64,000 bases of DNA from Sporothrix humicola (lineage: Eukaryota > Ascomycota > Sordariomycetes > Ophiostomatales > Ophiostomataceae): NCBI GenBank assembly GCA_021396245.1, contig WNYE01000009.1:496001-560000 (forward strand), written 5' to 3'. Positions 1-11,335 of this stretch are shown here, piece after piece; position 1 is the first letter of the stretch; every line of letters begins with the position of its first letter. The translations under genes were made by a program, and so were the position numbers. The notes below the pieces were generated by a model. It saw only the letters and a list, made by a program, of their open reading frames with translations. It made no database searches and was not told the origin of the DNA.

Positions 1-3000
1 AGAACAGACGGGCCAGAGCCGAGTGCCAGCTGTTTTCCCTGCTTTTTTTTTCTGTCGTTCTTCCGGGAGTAAGTAGGAGGATCGGATTCCCGATGGGCCT
101 CAATGCTTTAAGGCCAAATGGACCAATAGGCCCTGGCTGAACATAAGCGGGAGTTCGACTTAACATGATCATGGCGGAAAGAACGGAAAGGCCGGTCTAT
201 CCGGGTCCATCGGCTGGCTTCTCTGAATAATTGGGCTGACATTGATGCGCGCAGCGAAGTAGGAGCTCCTCTGTTCTTCCAGAAAGCAGTAGTCGATCGT
301 GTGTGCTCTGCATTACTAGAGCCTGGGTATGTCGTACTTTATTGTGGTGGGCGGGAATGTGGGGGAACCTGTCGCCCGATTCCGATACTACGACGGACAA
401 CGGCGCTGCGTATTGGTGCGCAGGTGCGATGGTGCGCTCTTGCTGTCTAACTGGCTAGTGTGGGGGAAGGTGCCTGGGCAAGCACACCCTGACACCAAAT
501 GGCAGGTGCGTTTCCCCTCGATCCTATTGTGTCCTGTGTTTTCTTGAACCCTTCTCCGACGTCCGTCGTACATACGCTTTCCCCCGGGCTGGTAGCGCGC
601 GGAGCAACAGCCCATCAGTGTAAATCCCCTGCCACACATCCTGCAGGTCTGCAAATGCACGCCATGCGGCCGGCCGGCAGTAGCGTGGTCTTTGCACACA
701 TTCACGACTGGCGAGTCTTGGCTCGTCTGGGCACTGGGATGCAACGACACAAAAGAGGCAAGGGATAATAATTACTCCAAAGGAAGGCACGATGGAGGGG
801 CACTCTGCTCTCAGTAGTTGCCAGCACGATACATGACAAGGAAGGTACAGAGGCAGCGGATATATTTGTTCCGCGCTCCTTGTCCTCGCTATATCTTCAC
901 CCAGAGGCTTTTTGTACGACAAGAACGGTATTTTCTGCCACTTTCTCACTGGCAATACGTGCATGTCAAGACCGTTGCCAAATCGCTGCTGCGGCTGCAT
1001 GTACGATGGACAATGTACCTAACTGCCGCAGTCGTACGGCAGCAAGAGTACAAGTGAGGCAGGTACTACGGGGTAAAAGTGCGATGCTCGCAGAAAAGGG
1101 AAAGGAGCCGCCGAGCAAATGCGGGGAACTGCAGAAAATGGCAACCCGACAAAACAGGAAGCCGCGTGCGGCCACTGGAATACAACAGATCAAAACCACC
1201 GCATCCAACGACAAGCCTTCTCACCAGGCTCTCCTGCCTTTCCTGGCTGGCTTTCGGCCAACCGTGAACGACGGCTCCTGCCAATCCGCGGCCTTGTGTT
1301 TTGACGGTTTTACGAGTGTCTGACGGCCCAGTCTGCAAGTCTGCTCTGACCTTGAAACGTCCCATTGGCGATGCCTTCTCTCCCCGCATGGCAGGTGGTG
1401 CCCCATGCGCTTGCCCGCGCCCACCAACCCCTCCTTCCCCTCCTAGCCTCCCGTGCCTGCCTTTTTACAATTTAACCCTCAGTAGCGACTGCATCGCGTT
1501 CTTTTGAGATTTCCCTGGTTCCTTCCCCGTTCGCACCGAACAAGGTCAGATGGTCCGGAGAAGCAGCGAGGCGACGCTGGATGCAATGGCTAATTGGGAA
1601 GGGGGGATGGACAAAGGGGAGAGGGGAAAAGAGCAACTGCCCTGCCGCTCTTTCCACACGCGACCACTGGTAGAACGGAGGGAAGGACATATATCTCTCT
1701 CGCAATGTCCCCTGAGTGTTGACAATGATCCTGTCCCTGGACAAAACAAAACTATTTCCAGACAAAAACGCATCAGACTCAACCACAGCCCTCGCTTTGC
1801 GACTTACGCATTTGATACTCGTACTCCAGACTCAACTGCCTCTTATCGACTGGTACCTGGACCCATCGTCCCTATCGTCCTTTTGTGGAGAAAGCTGTCG
1901 GGCCGCTGCAAGCAAAAAAAAAATAGGTGAAAAAAGAGAAAAATAAAACAAAAATAAAGAAAAAAAAAACAGACGAAAGGAAGAAAAAAGAGAAAGACCG
2001 GAGCACAAGAGCAACCAGGTACGAAAAAATTCACCGAAAAGACGCACCCAGGCCCTGCAGAGCCCCAGCTTACACGCCAGGCTACACAGGGAAAAAAGGA
2101 GCCTTGCGTGCACAAAAAAACCGCAAAAGCGCAAATCGCAGCAAAAAAAACGGCCGATGTCGCATCCGTCGTTTGCTGAATAAAGCAATACCCGCCCACT
2201 ACAACACACGCAGTGTCGCTGTTCGCCGGTTCCAACCACCTGTCCTGCTTTATTTGTCGTCGGCTTTGTCACCGAAAAGCTTCTGTTCCTCATCGCCGTC
2301 TTCTCTGTTGTCGTTTTCGACCTGCATCGATTCCCGTCTCATCATCGACGTTGCTTCGCTGCCTCACCTTGATCGTCCGTCATCTGTCGTCCCACACCCC
2401 TCACGCTCCGCACAGGAAGTACTTGTACCTCTTGTCACTCACCAAACTCACCCCTCGCTCGCCCAGTCGCGCTATCTTTGCCGATACGCCTCCGTGCTCC
2501 CCGCTAAACCGCCGGTAGCCATTCCGAGGCCATTGAATCATCACCGAAACGAGTTGCGTGGTCGCCCTGCTGGCTCTCGTTTTATCTTATTGTCCCTAAT
2601 TTTCGTTATTTTTTTCTCCATTGTTTTGGCTCCTAGTCAAAGGGGAAAAAACGTTCTCCCGCATTTCCTCCCACATCAAAATCGACTGGCTCTCGCTGCC
2701 TATTAGTATTTCTTTTCGCCAACCAACACTCCCACACAAACACCGTCCACCCCTCGAGCTAAACCCCAGCACGGTATATCTAGCCGCGTTGATCCTCGGC
2801 TAAGGCTTTCGAATTCACGGAACTCTTCGCCAGGCTGTGTGATCCTGTTTTGCATCATTGCTCGCATTGTTTGTCCCAGATCCAATAGCGTCGGATCAAT
2901 TTCGCAACTCTCTCTGTGCTGCAGACACTTGCGCACCACCCCCCGGAACATACTCACGGAAGCAGCCTTTTTGCTTTTTCGATCTTTCCCCAACTTAGCA

Positions 3001-3120
3001 GAAGTAGCAGAAACGACCCTTGCCGCTTCTCATTCCCTTTTGGTTTCCCCGTCGTTCACAAGCTCCAGTTTCCAGTTGATTCTCTCTTGCGGCTTCCCCT
3101 CCCCCTCCTCCTCTGCCAAT
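1..3120. other. Intergenic region and leader of the isocitrate dehydrogenase gene
   Basis: I see no supportable gene here. Open frames are short, overlap on both strands and have low-complexity translations. Around 1.91-2.16 kb the + strand is A-rich with many A-runs. From about 2.2 kb to the start codon it becomes rich in C and T, as fungal promoters and 5' leaders usually are. The distal part may belong to a neighbour outside the window. Confidence 0.6.
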
Positions 3121-4799
3121 ATGAACTCGCTACTCCTCCGTTCGTCTGTTGCCAGCCGACGGGCTCTTGCTGCCGGCCCGGTTTTAAGCCTTTCCTCCAA
3201 ATCTTTTTCTTCCAACTTTTCCTCTTCCACTTCTACTTTCTCCTCTTCTTCCTCCAACATCAACATCACTTCTCGCAGAGCCGCCGCCAACCTCAACAAC
3301 TTTGCTACCCGTCGCCCTACCCTTGCCTCTGCTATCATGGCTTCCCAGCAAGCTGGCCTGGCCTCTTCGGCCGCCCCGATCAAGAAGATCAAGGTCGTCA
3401 ACCCCGTCGTCGAGCTCGACGGTGATGAGATGACCCGCATCATCTGGCAGGACATCAAGGACAAGCTGATCCTGCCCTTCCTCGACATCGACCTCAAGTA
3501 CTACGATCTCGGCCTGGAGCACCGTGATGCCACCAACGACCAGGTCACCATCGACTCGGCCGAGGCCATCATCAAGTACTCTGTCGGTGTCAAGTGCGCC
3601 ACCATCACCCCCGATGAGGCCCGTGTTGAGGAGTTCAAGCTGAAGAAGAGTAAGTAGTTTGTTTGTTTTCTTCCTGAAGCATATTAGCTTCATGCGTTCA
3701 AATTTGAGAAACCCGAGAAACTTGAGAAACATAAGAGCACCCTCGCTAACAAAACAGTGTGGTTGTCGCCCAACGGCACCATCCGCAACGCTCTCGGCGG
3801 CACCGTCTTCCGTGAGCCCATTGTCATTCCCCGCATCCCCCGCCTCGTGCCCGGCTGGGAGAAGCCCATCATCATCGGCCGTCACGCTTTCGGTGACCAG
3901 TACCGCGCCAAGGACCGCGTCATCCCCGGCCCCGGCAAGCTGACCATGACCTACACCCCCGCTGATGGTGGTGCCCCCGAGGAGATCGCCGTCTACGACT
4001 TCAAGAGCGGTGGCGGTGTTGCCCAGACCCAGTACAACACCGACGAGAGCATTGAGGGCTTCGCCCACGCCTCGTTCAAGATGGCCCTGGACAAGTCTCT
4101 GCCCCTGTACATGAGCACCAAGAACACCATCCTCAAGGCTTACGACGGCCGCTTCAAGGACATCTTCCAGGAGCTGTACGACAGCCAGTACAAGAAGGAC
4201 TTTGAGGCCAAGGGCATCTGGTACGAGCACCGCCTGATCGACGACATGGTCGCTCAGATGGTCAAGAGCAAGGGCGGTTACATCATGGCCCTGAAGAGTG
4301 AGTACAGCCCAGCCCCGTTATGCCCTGTGTGTCCCCACCTCCAACTGGACTATGATGCTAACAAACATAACCAGACTACGACGGTGATGTCCAGTCCGAT
4401 GTTGTTGCCCAGGGCTTCGGCTCTCTGGGTCTGATGACCTCGGTCCTGATCACCCCCGACGGCAAGACCTTCGAGTCCGAGGCTGCCCACGGTACCGTCA
4501 CTCGCCACTACCGCGAGCACCAGAAGGGCCGCGAGACCTCCACCAACCCCATTGCCTCCATCTTCGCCTGGACCCGTGGTCTGGCCCAGCGCGGCAAGCT
4601 CGACAACACCCCCGAGCTGGTTGCCTTCGCTGACGCCCTGGAGCGCGCTTGCATTGACGCCGTTGACGTCGATGGCATCATGACCAAGGATCTGGCCCTG
4701 GCTTGCGGCAAGACCGCCCGCGAGGACTACGTCACGACCTCCGAGTACCTGAACGCCGTCGAGCGCCGCATTCGCAACAGCCTGCAGGAGAAGCTGTAA
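3121..4799 (+). CDS. NADP-dependent isocitrate dehydrogenase, mitochondrial with possible cytosolic form
   Basis: Oxidatively decarboxylates isocitrate to 2-oxoglutarate and makes NADPH. Exons are 3121-3649, 3758-4297 and 4375-4799, giving 497 aa. Both introns have GTRAGT donors and interrupt codons after the first base (Met of MWLSPNGT; Asn of NYDGD). The body matches the eukaryotic NADP-IDH family along its length: VVELDGDEMTRIIW, RDATNDQVT, GRHAFGDQYRAKD, AAHGTVTRHYREH and NPIASIFAWTRGL. Residues 1 to about 72 are rich in Ser, Arg and Ala without acidic residues, as in a mitochondrial presequence. A second in-frame ATG at 3337 (residue 73, A at -3 and G at +4) lies just before the conserved body and would give a 425-aa cytosolic form. 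The C-terminus EKL is only a weak resemblance to a peroxisomal PTS1. Family call is firm; dual targeting is inferred. Confidence 0.96.
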
Positions 4800-6282
4800 G
4801 CGTGGACATGGAAGTGTTAAGGATAGCAGAGCAAAAAACGTGGTCCCTGAATTTGGGTGGAAATGTGAAAGAGTAGACGATCAAAGCTCGTTTATGATCT
4901 CTTTATCCATGCCAACTCCCTGAACAGGAGCCCGGTCTCTTGGCTATTCCCTCTCCTCATCCCGCTCTCTTCGCCTCTCATCCTCACCTGCGAATTCCAA
5001 CCCGCTTTTATGACGCCTTTATGCCACCACGTCTTTCTTCAGTACATCGAAAAATCGTTTACAAATCAACCACATCCGACCATATAGACACATCTTACGA
5101 ACACCCCCACACACAGAGTTTTACTCCGTCTTTGCAACGATTCCCCCCATCCTATTTAAGGGTCGGTCGGCTGGCCGAGCTGCCACCTCGTATATAAACA
5201 CATCATATTTGAAAAAATAAGAAACGATCATATACCAAAAAAATACGCCACACCTTTCCGCGAATCTACTTTCCTTTGCAGTTGAACCTTACAATTTTCT
5301 GCATTCTGGTTGCTTGCATTTTCTGCCGCTTTTCGATCTAGAGCGAGAGAAACGACAGCCGGCAAGGGACTGTTGGAGTATGGGTGATACCCGAGTGTGA
5401 AGAAGTGAGAGCTTAGATGCCCGTTTTCCAGCACTCGGCCCACCCATGTACTACAGGCTTTCTTTTGTTGTGCTGGTCCTCTCCTGCCCTTCTTAGAAAG
5501 AGAGACATACAAAACCGCCGCCACCATACAGAACGCGACGGTATATTTAGAAAGCTAGATAGAGGCTCAGAGGATACGATGCCCCGTCACAGGGACATAT
5601 GCCCCCAAAGCCACACCCGTGGGAGGATAATAGGAGGAACAGGGAGCCTTGCTAGAAGGATTTGGAAGGAAAGGTCCAACTCCAAAGACAGAGTTATCAT
5701 CTCTCTGCGTGCGCTCTGTCTTTTGAGGTTGTGTATCAAAGTGTGGACTCTGCACATTTGTCAATTGCCATTTCCCTGTCATTTAGATATTGCTTGTAGA
5801 TACGCGCCATATTACTACACCTATATGAAGAGTACATTACGAAACGAACCCCAGTTCAAGCTCCATGACGTGCACAATGAAGAATTGCGTGAGATTTTGT
5901 AGAAGCCGTTCATTAATATAACAAATTAAAGAAAACCTAAAGGAAGTTGACGCCAGAACGACCCAGACCCGTGACTTTTCTCCAGCCAAACATCTCCCGC
6001 GGCATATATCTTTTGTGGATGCAAGACCACAGTAACTGTAAGGCGATGACCACAATGAGAAAACGAGAAGGGAAAAAAAACTAATAATACAATGCATCTG
6101 ACCAGCCATAACCAAAAATATAAAACAAAACATATTAATCAGCAATGCCGCCTCGTCACGCCCCCTTCTTCTATTTGTGGCCCTTATTCGTCGAGAACCT
6201 CTGACATACACCCCAACACCCGGTGGTGCATTGCATGCAGACTCTCGGGTGATAATCTCGGCTGACACTATCATCAGGGCAT
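4800..6282. other. Convergent intergenic region
   Basis: This holds the 3' flanks of the isocitrate dehydrogenase gene (+) and the Iec3 gene (-). Open frames of 60-160 codons occur but overlap on both strands and resemble no family. No gene or RNA is supported. Confidence 0.55.
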
Positions 6283-7881
6283 CTATGCGTCCGTAGGGCT
6301 TGCCTCGCGGTCGGCAGCTGCTGAGGCCTCGTCGGCGTGACCCACATCTGCATCCTCGTCGGCCGCGTCACCCTCCACTTCGGTGTCGTCCTGGGCTGAG
6401 CCGCTCTTGCGCTTGCGCTTGTTGGCGCGTGCCGACGCAGTTCTACTGCTGCCACCGTCCCCTTTGGGGCTGTAGCCCGCATCGTCGTCGTCAAGCGTCC
6501 GCTTACGCTTCGTGTCACGAACTGGGAAATTGCGGGTTTTAACGGTGAGTTTGTCAGTCTTCGACGACTCTTTCGCCTCATCATGCAATCTTGAGGATGC
6601 CCCGGATATGCGGAATGGCTGCTTTTTCTTGGGCTGTGGGGTGTCGTCGGATGGGGCTGCGTCTGCTTCGGCCGGTGCGGGCGTAGCACTACCGGCGTCC
6701 GCACGGAAGCTAGGCCCCGCCGATTTGCGAGCGGGCTGGCGTTTGGGCTTGGCCGCAGAGGACGCCCGATCATCGCCGCCCCTGTTGCTGTCCTTTTCTC
6801 TGTCGCGCTGCTCTTTCTCGGCAGCCGCCGCCGCCGCAGCCTGGGCCGTGGCCTCGCCCTCTTGCAAGAATATCGCCTTGGGGGCGTGGTCCTTGAGCCA
6901 GTTGTAGACGCTAACGGGGTTGCGCGCAATGGTGTTGGACAGGTACCAGTAGGGCGTGGTGTTGACCATCTTGGGCAGGTCGTTCTCGACAATGCTGCGG
7001 TTGAACAGCTCGTCCCAGGCGGCGTCGCCCTGGCCAACGTGGGCAATGTGTGTGTCCGGTGTGTGGGCAAAGGGGGCCAGGGTCGGGACCATGGGTGGCG
7101 GGTTGTCGGAGTTGAGGAGCGCGCGGCCGGCAATGTTGCGATCCGTGTCCCAGAGGTAGTTGTCAATGTCGTCTGGTGTCAGGAAGCTTTCGGGGTAGAC
7201 TTTGGTGAGGTCTGCCTCCTTCTTGCGCAACTTCCGGTCAATGGTCTTGAGTTCGGGGACGACAAAGGACAGCTGGTTGTCCTTGTTGGCAACGAGGTCA
7301 TCGAGAAGTGACGGGTTCTTTTTGGACGTCTCGGCCAAGTTTACGTGCGGGACATCGGCGAGAAGCGACTTGAGAGAGCGTGCTGGCGGTTCGGGGAGCG
7401 GCGCGTCTGGGTCGTCCTTGTCTTTGTACCGCCGCTCCCAGCCATCCTCCGCGTCAATATCGAGTGCCTTTGAGTTTTTAGATCGTGGGAGACTAAGGTC
7501 GATGCGCTTCGAGCCGGGTATCTGGGGCGTGTTGTTGACGTCGAGAAGCAGGTCAAGGATGCGGCTGATGGTGTTAGCAGTGTGTGAATAAATCAAAATT
7601 CGTCTGGGCAGTAGGCCAACTCACTCAATTTCGACGGCGAGCCGCTTTGTTGTCTGCAGGGCAGTGGTTTCCTCTGTGTGCAATTTCTCGTTCGTCTCCA
7701 AGACGACGTCAAAGTCAATGCGCATCTTTTGGAACTTCTTCTTCCACGAGCGGTACGGCTTCGTCGTCATAGCTTCGCCGCCATCCTTGGACGCGCCGTT
7801 TGATGAAGACTCGGCGCCACCGGATGCTTTTGATGGCGCGGCATCCTCCATCTTGACGTCCCGTATTGACTCTGCTCCCAT
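6283..7881 (-). CDS. INO80 chromatin remodelling complex subunit, Iec3-like
   Basis: Two exons on the minus strand, 7881-7625 and 7564-6283, give 512 aa. The 60-bp intron has a GTGAGT donor and a CTAAC branch point a few bases before its CAG, and splits codon 86. The N-terminal block at residues 43-58 (YRSWKKKFQKMRIDFD) followed by a short helix, and the downstream RILDLLLDVNN segment, match my memory of the Ino80_Iec3 family of fungi. The middle (DDIDNYLWDTDRNIAGRALL; NTTPYWYLSNTIARNP) is conserved-looking and hydrophobic-patterned. The C-terminal third is disordered with basic clusters (KRKRTLDDDD, KRKRKSG) that may serve as nuclear signals. Iec3 is an accessory subunit of the nuclear Ino80 remodeller. 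The gene diverges from the MYG1 gene across an 861-bp shared promoter. Confidence 0.75.
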
Positions 7882-8742
7882 CGTGAGAGACGTTGTGTGT
7901 GAAATGAGTGTGGTGAAAGGGGATGATGAAAGGCTGTCGCACAGTCGATTATGATGTATCTATTGATAAATTCGGTTGGGAAATGCAATAAAATCAGGTC
8001 GCGAAGGCGTGGGTGTCGTGTTGAGCGCGAATGGCTGATGGGAGCTCAGATCGTGATGAGCATCGAATCGTCGGATAATGTCGCGAGAATTGAGAAATCG
8101 CGAAAAGAGACCAGTCTCGGGTGAGCAGGTGAGAAATGGCGCCTGCTCGAGTGGTGTGTGCGGCGCGTTGGTTGGATAGAATTGGGCGCACAACACAGAC
8201 GGCGAGAAGGAGAGGTAAAAGTGATGCAGGAAGAGGTGGACAAAGCCGAAAAGGGAGGATGTGCCAGGAGAAGCCCAAAACACGCGGGAAAAGCCAGAGA
8301 GTGATGCTCGCCGCGCTAGTTGGCGTTTCCCATCACGAGCAGCCGCAAATGCTCCTTCTTCGCCTAATGTGAGAGCATCTCCTTGCACCTGGGACGTGCC
8401 TGCCTTTAGTCGAGGACGGGAGCTGTGATTGGCCCAAACGACGCCTCTCCTTACATAGTGGACCCACCTGCCACTGACTGCAAGACTGCGGTCTCACATT
8501 CACTGAAGCTGTCCACCGCCTGCTGCAAATCTGCGCTAACTGATTGGCTTTTGGGCCTTGTTACAGCTTTTTCTGCCGTGTAAAACGGTGAGAGCACAAA
8601 GGACCAAAGAGGGACATCAGAGGAACAAAAGATATCGACAGCTCACCCCGCGCAGCACATTTTTTTTCTCACATTCACACTCCTTTGGAACCCATTGCAG
8701 GACGTCATAAGTCCGCATACGCTCTCTGCTCCTTCCTAGTTT
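7882..8742. promoter_or_regulatory. Shared divergent promoter between the Iec3 and MYG1 genes
   Basis: An 861-bp spacer between two head-to-head start codons. Two GATTGGC elements (inverted CCAAT boxes, near 8428 and 8542) lie on the MYG1 side, a normal site for the fungal CCAAT-binding complex. No open frame here is convincing. Confidence 0.45.
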
Positions 8743-9876
8743 ATGCTTAGCAATTTCCGACGCAAACTATTCAACATGGCGGACCAATCGGCGAAGCGCC
8801 TCAAGACTGACAACATCACCATTGCCACACACAATGGCCATTTCCATGCCGACGAGGCCCTGGCGGTGCACATGCTGCGGAGACACGTTCCAGAATACGC
8901 GAGCGCCAGCCTGGTGCGCACACGCGACCCGGCCAAGCTCGCCGAGAGCCACACGGTTGTTGACGTTGGCGGCGAATACGATGCGGAAAAGCTGCGTTTC
9001 GACCACCACCAGCGCGGCTTCACGACCACGTTCCCCGACCGGGCCACCAAGCTGTCGTCGGCTGGTCTTGTGTACATGCACTTTGGCCGCGGCATTGTTG
9101 AGCGGAGTGTGAAGCAGCACGCCCTGGAGCAAGCACAGAAGAACCAGAGCGGCGAGCCTGCTGCCGTCTTGGACTCTGACGTGGATCTGATCTACAAGAA
9201 GCTCTACACCGGCTTTGTCGAGGCTCTTGATGCTCACGACAACGGCATCGACGTCTACGACCCGGCCGAGCTCGCGATTGCCAACAATGGCGTAGGCGTC
9301 ACTAAGCGCTTCTCGGAGGGCGGTTTCACGCTCGGCGCCGTCGTTGGCCGCTACAACGCCCAGTGGAACGACACTGACAAGGACCAGGCCTCGGAGGACG
9401 CCCGTTTCGAAAAGGCCAGTGCCCGTATCGGCGAGGAGTTTGACCACGAGCTCCGTTTCTACATTTCTGGCTGGCTGCCGGCGCGCAGTCTGGTCAAGTC
9501 CGCATTCGAGGCTCGTGGCGAGTACGACAGCGAGGGCCGTATCCTGGTCTTCCAGAGCCACTCAGGACCCTGGAAAGACCACCTGTACACTCTCGAAGAT
9601 GAGGCTGGCGAGGGTAGCGGCAAGGTCCTGTACGTTCTGTACCCAGACAACGAGAAGCGGTGGCGCGTGCAGTGCGTCCCTGCATCCAAGGACTCGTTTG
9701 AGAGCCGCAAGCCGCTGCCTGAGGCATGGCGCGGCCACCGCGACGAGGAGCTCGACAAGATCCTCGATGGTGCCGCCGTCCCGGGTGCCGTCTTCATCCA
9801 TGCGTCTGGCTTTATTGGCGGCCACCGCACGTTTGAGGGTGCTCTGCAGATGGCCAAGAAGGCTCTGGAGCTGTAA
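8743..9876 (+). CDS. MYG1 family protein (UPF0160, DHH-like exonuclease)
   Basis: A single uninterrupted exon of 377 aa, normal for the family. The metal-binding N-terminal signature HNGHFHADEA (residues 30-39) and the later FDHHQRGF motif are present, as in DHH-like phosphoesterases. The C-terminus has the family's FIHASGFIGGHRTFEGAL-type ending. Human MYG1 is an RNA exonuclease found in both nucleolus and mitochondria. Two in-frame starts occur: 8743 has T at -3 (poor context), while 8776 has A at -3 and G at +4 (strong). The longer form begins with a basic stretch (NFRRKLFN), the shorter with AKRLKTD, which could act as a nuclear signal. I chose the longer form, but the shorter one may be the main product. 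Confidence 0.93.
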   Translation: MLSNFRRKLFNMADQSAKRLKTDNITIATHNGHFHADEALAVHMLRRHVPEYASASLVRTRDPAKLAESHTVVDVGGEYDAEKLRFDHHQRGFTTTFPDRATKLSSAGLVYMHFGRGIVERSVKQHALEQAQKNQSGEPAAVLDSDVDLIYKKLYTGFVEALDAHDNGIDVYDPAELAIANNGVGVTKRFSEGGFTLGAVVGRYNAQWNDTDKDQASEDARFEKASARIGEEFDHELRFYISGWLPARSLVKSAFEARGEYDSEGRILVFQSHSGPWKDHLYTLEDEAGEGSGKVLYVLYPDNEKRWRVQCVPASKDSFESRKPLPEAWRGHRDEELDKILDGAAVPGAVFIHASGFIGGHRTFEGALQMAKKALEL

Positions 9877-10733
9877 ACAAGTTACGGGAAAGGGTTTATA
9901 ACAATGACGGAATGGGACAACGGGTCAAGAATGGGAGCATGACAAATGGATAGGCATGATCAATATGAAAACGGGGATATCTGGAGTTTCAAGTTAGATG
10001 CACACGAATATAACTATTTGTTTCGAATTTTATGCTTTTAACATGTTTGTGGTGAGATTTATTTTTTATTTTCGTTCTCTTTGTTAAACTTAAAAAAAAA
10101 AAAAAATTAATAATAATAATAATAAATGAAAGTTAAAAAAAAAAATAATATGAATTGAATTCTCATCTCACTTTAGCTATGAGTACAAACTGGATGAACA
10201 AAATAAAGCAAAATAAAAGCATCACTGGCAATAAGAAGGAACACTTTGGCACGAAACAGAAACATGGCAAATTTAAAACAAAGAACATAAAGAGAACATT
10301 CGAGAAAATATAACGGCCCTGACATCCCGCGTGAACATTCCTACTGTTTTTGTCTTGCCCGTTCGTTAAAAGAAAGCGTCCCAATAATTATATCTTTTTT
10401 CGAAATTTCTTCCGATCAATTTGCCCTGCGAGCAGAACCGCGCAAAGACAAGCCGTCTTCACCAAGACGGTCAACATACATGATATAAATCAACAAGGAT
10501 AACAGGTCCCACTAAGCTTTCATAACGCGTTGCTGGGCAAGAACCGAAAAAGAAGCAGAGAAGAGTAAAGTATATGCAAAGAATAAAACGATAAACCATG
10601 AATAAAAAATGGAAAGAAATCGTAGCAAAAACAAGCCCGCATAACAGTTCGTGTCGCCTATGCTAACAATAAAATGACTGATTTTTTTTGTGTAATTTTC
10701 ATTTTCTCAAACAGCTCCACAGCCGTTCCCCAC
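9877..10733. other. Convergent AT-rich 3' intergenic region
   Basis: The 3' flanks of the MYG1 (+) and endosulfine (-) genes. It is A/T-rich with poly-A and AAT microsatellite tracts near 10090-10150. No gene is supported. Confidence 0.55.
10090..10150. repeat. Poly-A / (AAT)n simple repeat
   Basis: A run of about 14 A is followed by several AAT/TAA triplets, a short unique piece and another A-run ending in AATAATA. It lies just beyond the MYG1 gene and is probably part of its 3' end region. Confidence 0.85.
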
Positions 10734-11335
10734 CTATCGCCGGATGGGAATCGACTCGGTCTGGCCCTGACCAACCGGCGACGACGTCTTGCCGGCCGCC
10801 GTGTCTGCTGCCGACGAGTCGTCCAGATCGGACGCGCTCGTCTCGCGGTGCAGGAAGCTGCTCTCCTTCACCGGGCTGCCGGCCTGCTGGAAGTGGGCTG
10901 CCGACCCGGGGATGCCCAGAGTGATGCCGCCGACACCGCTGCCGGCACCACCAGCGCTGCCAACGACGTTGTGGTTGTTGCTGTGGCCGTTGGAGCCGCT
11001 GCCTGGCGTAGTAGCCGAGGGTGGGGATGAGAGGTGGGGGATCTTTTCGGGGACGGGGTGCTGGGAGCCGACGGTGCCGGTGTCGACGCTGTCGCCCTTG
11101 CCGGCCTTGGACATGGCATAGTCGCCGCTGTCAAAATACTTGCGCTCCTTGAGGTGCTTGGAGAAGTGGTCGGAGCGGCTGGGCAGCTTGCCGTAGAGCC
11201 GGAAGAGGCGCTGCTCCTCAGGCGAGAGAGACTGAGAGGGGGAGGTGTTAGCAAGGAGAATGGGGGAAAGGAGAGGAAACCTAACGGGCCTGTGCTTACG
11301 TTGACGTCAACCTTGTTCTTCTGGTGAGGATTCAT
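10734..11335 (-). CDS. Endosulfine/ARPP-19 family protein (Igo1/Igo2-like)
   Basis: Exons 11335-11300 (12 codons, MNPHQKNKVDVN) and 11231-10734 give 177 aa. The 68-bp intron has a GTAAGC donor, a CTAAC branch sequence and a CAG acceptor, and lies between codons. The conserved core SLSPEEQRLFRLYGKLP ... KYFDSGDYAM is unmistakable. In yeast the Ser of FDSGDY (here Ser47) is phosphorylated by the Greatwall-like kinase Rim15, and the phosphoprotein then inhibits PP2A during quiescence and mitotic control. The C-terminal 120 residues are rich in Gly, Ser and Pro and look disordered. Two CCCCT (STRE-like) elements and a CCAAT box lie about 760-850 bp upstream, which would suit stress control, but such short sites also occur by chance. 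Confidence 0.93.

Noticed and set aside
1927..2706. 259-codon open frame on the + strand
   Set aside because: First third is the translation of A-runs (poly-Lys), the rest of a C/T-rich leader; no domain.
4780..4799. C-terminal EKL of the isocitrate dehydrogenase as a peroxisomal signal
   Set aside because: PTS1 signals normally start with Ser, Ala or Cys; Glu at this position is not accepted in known cases.
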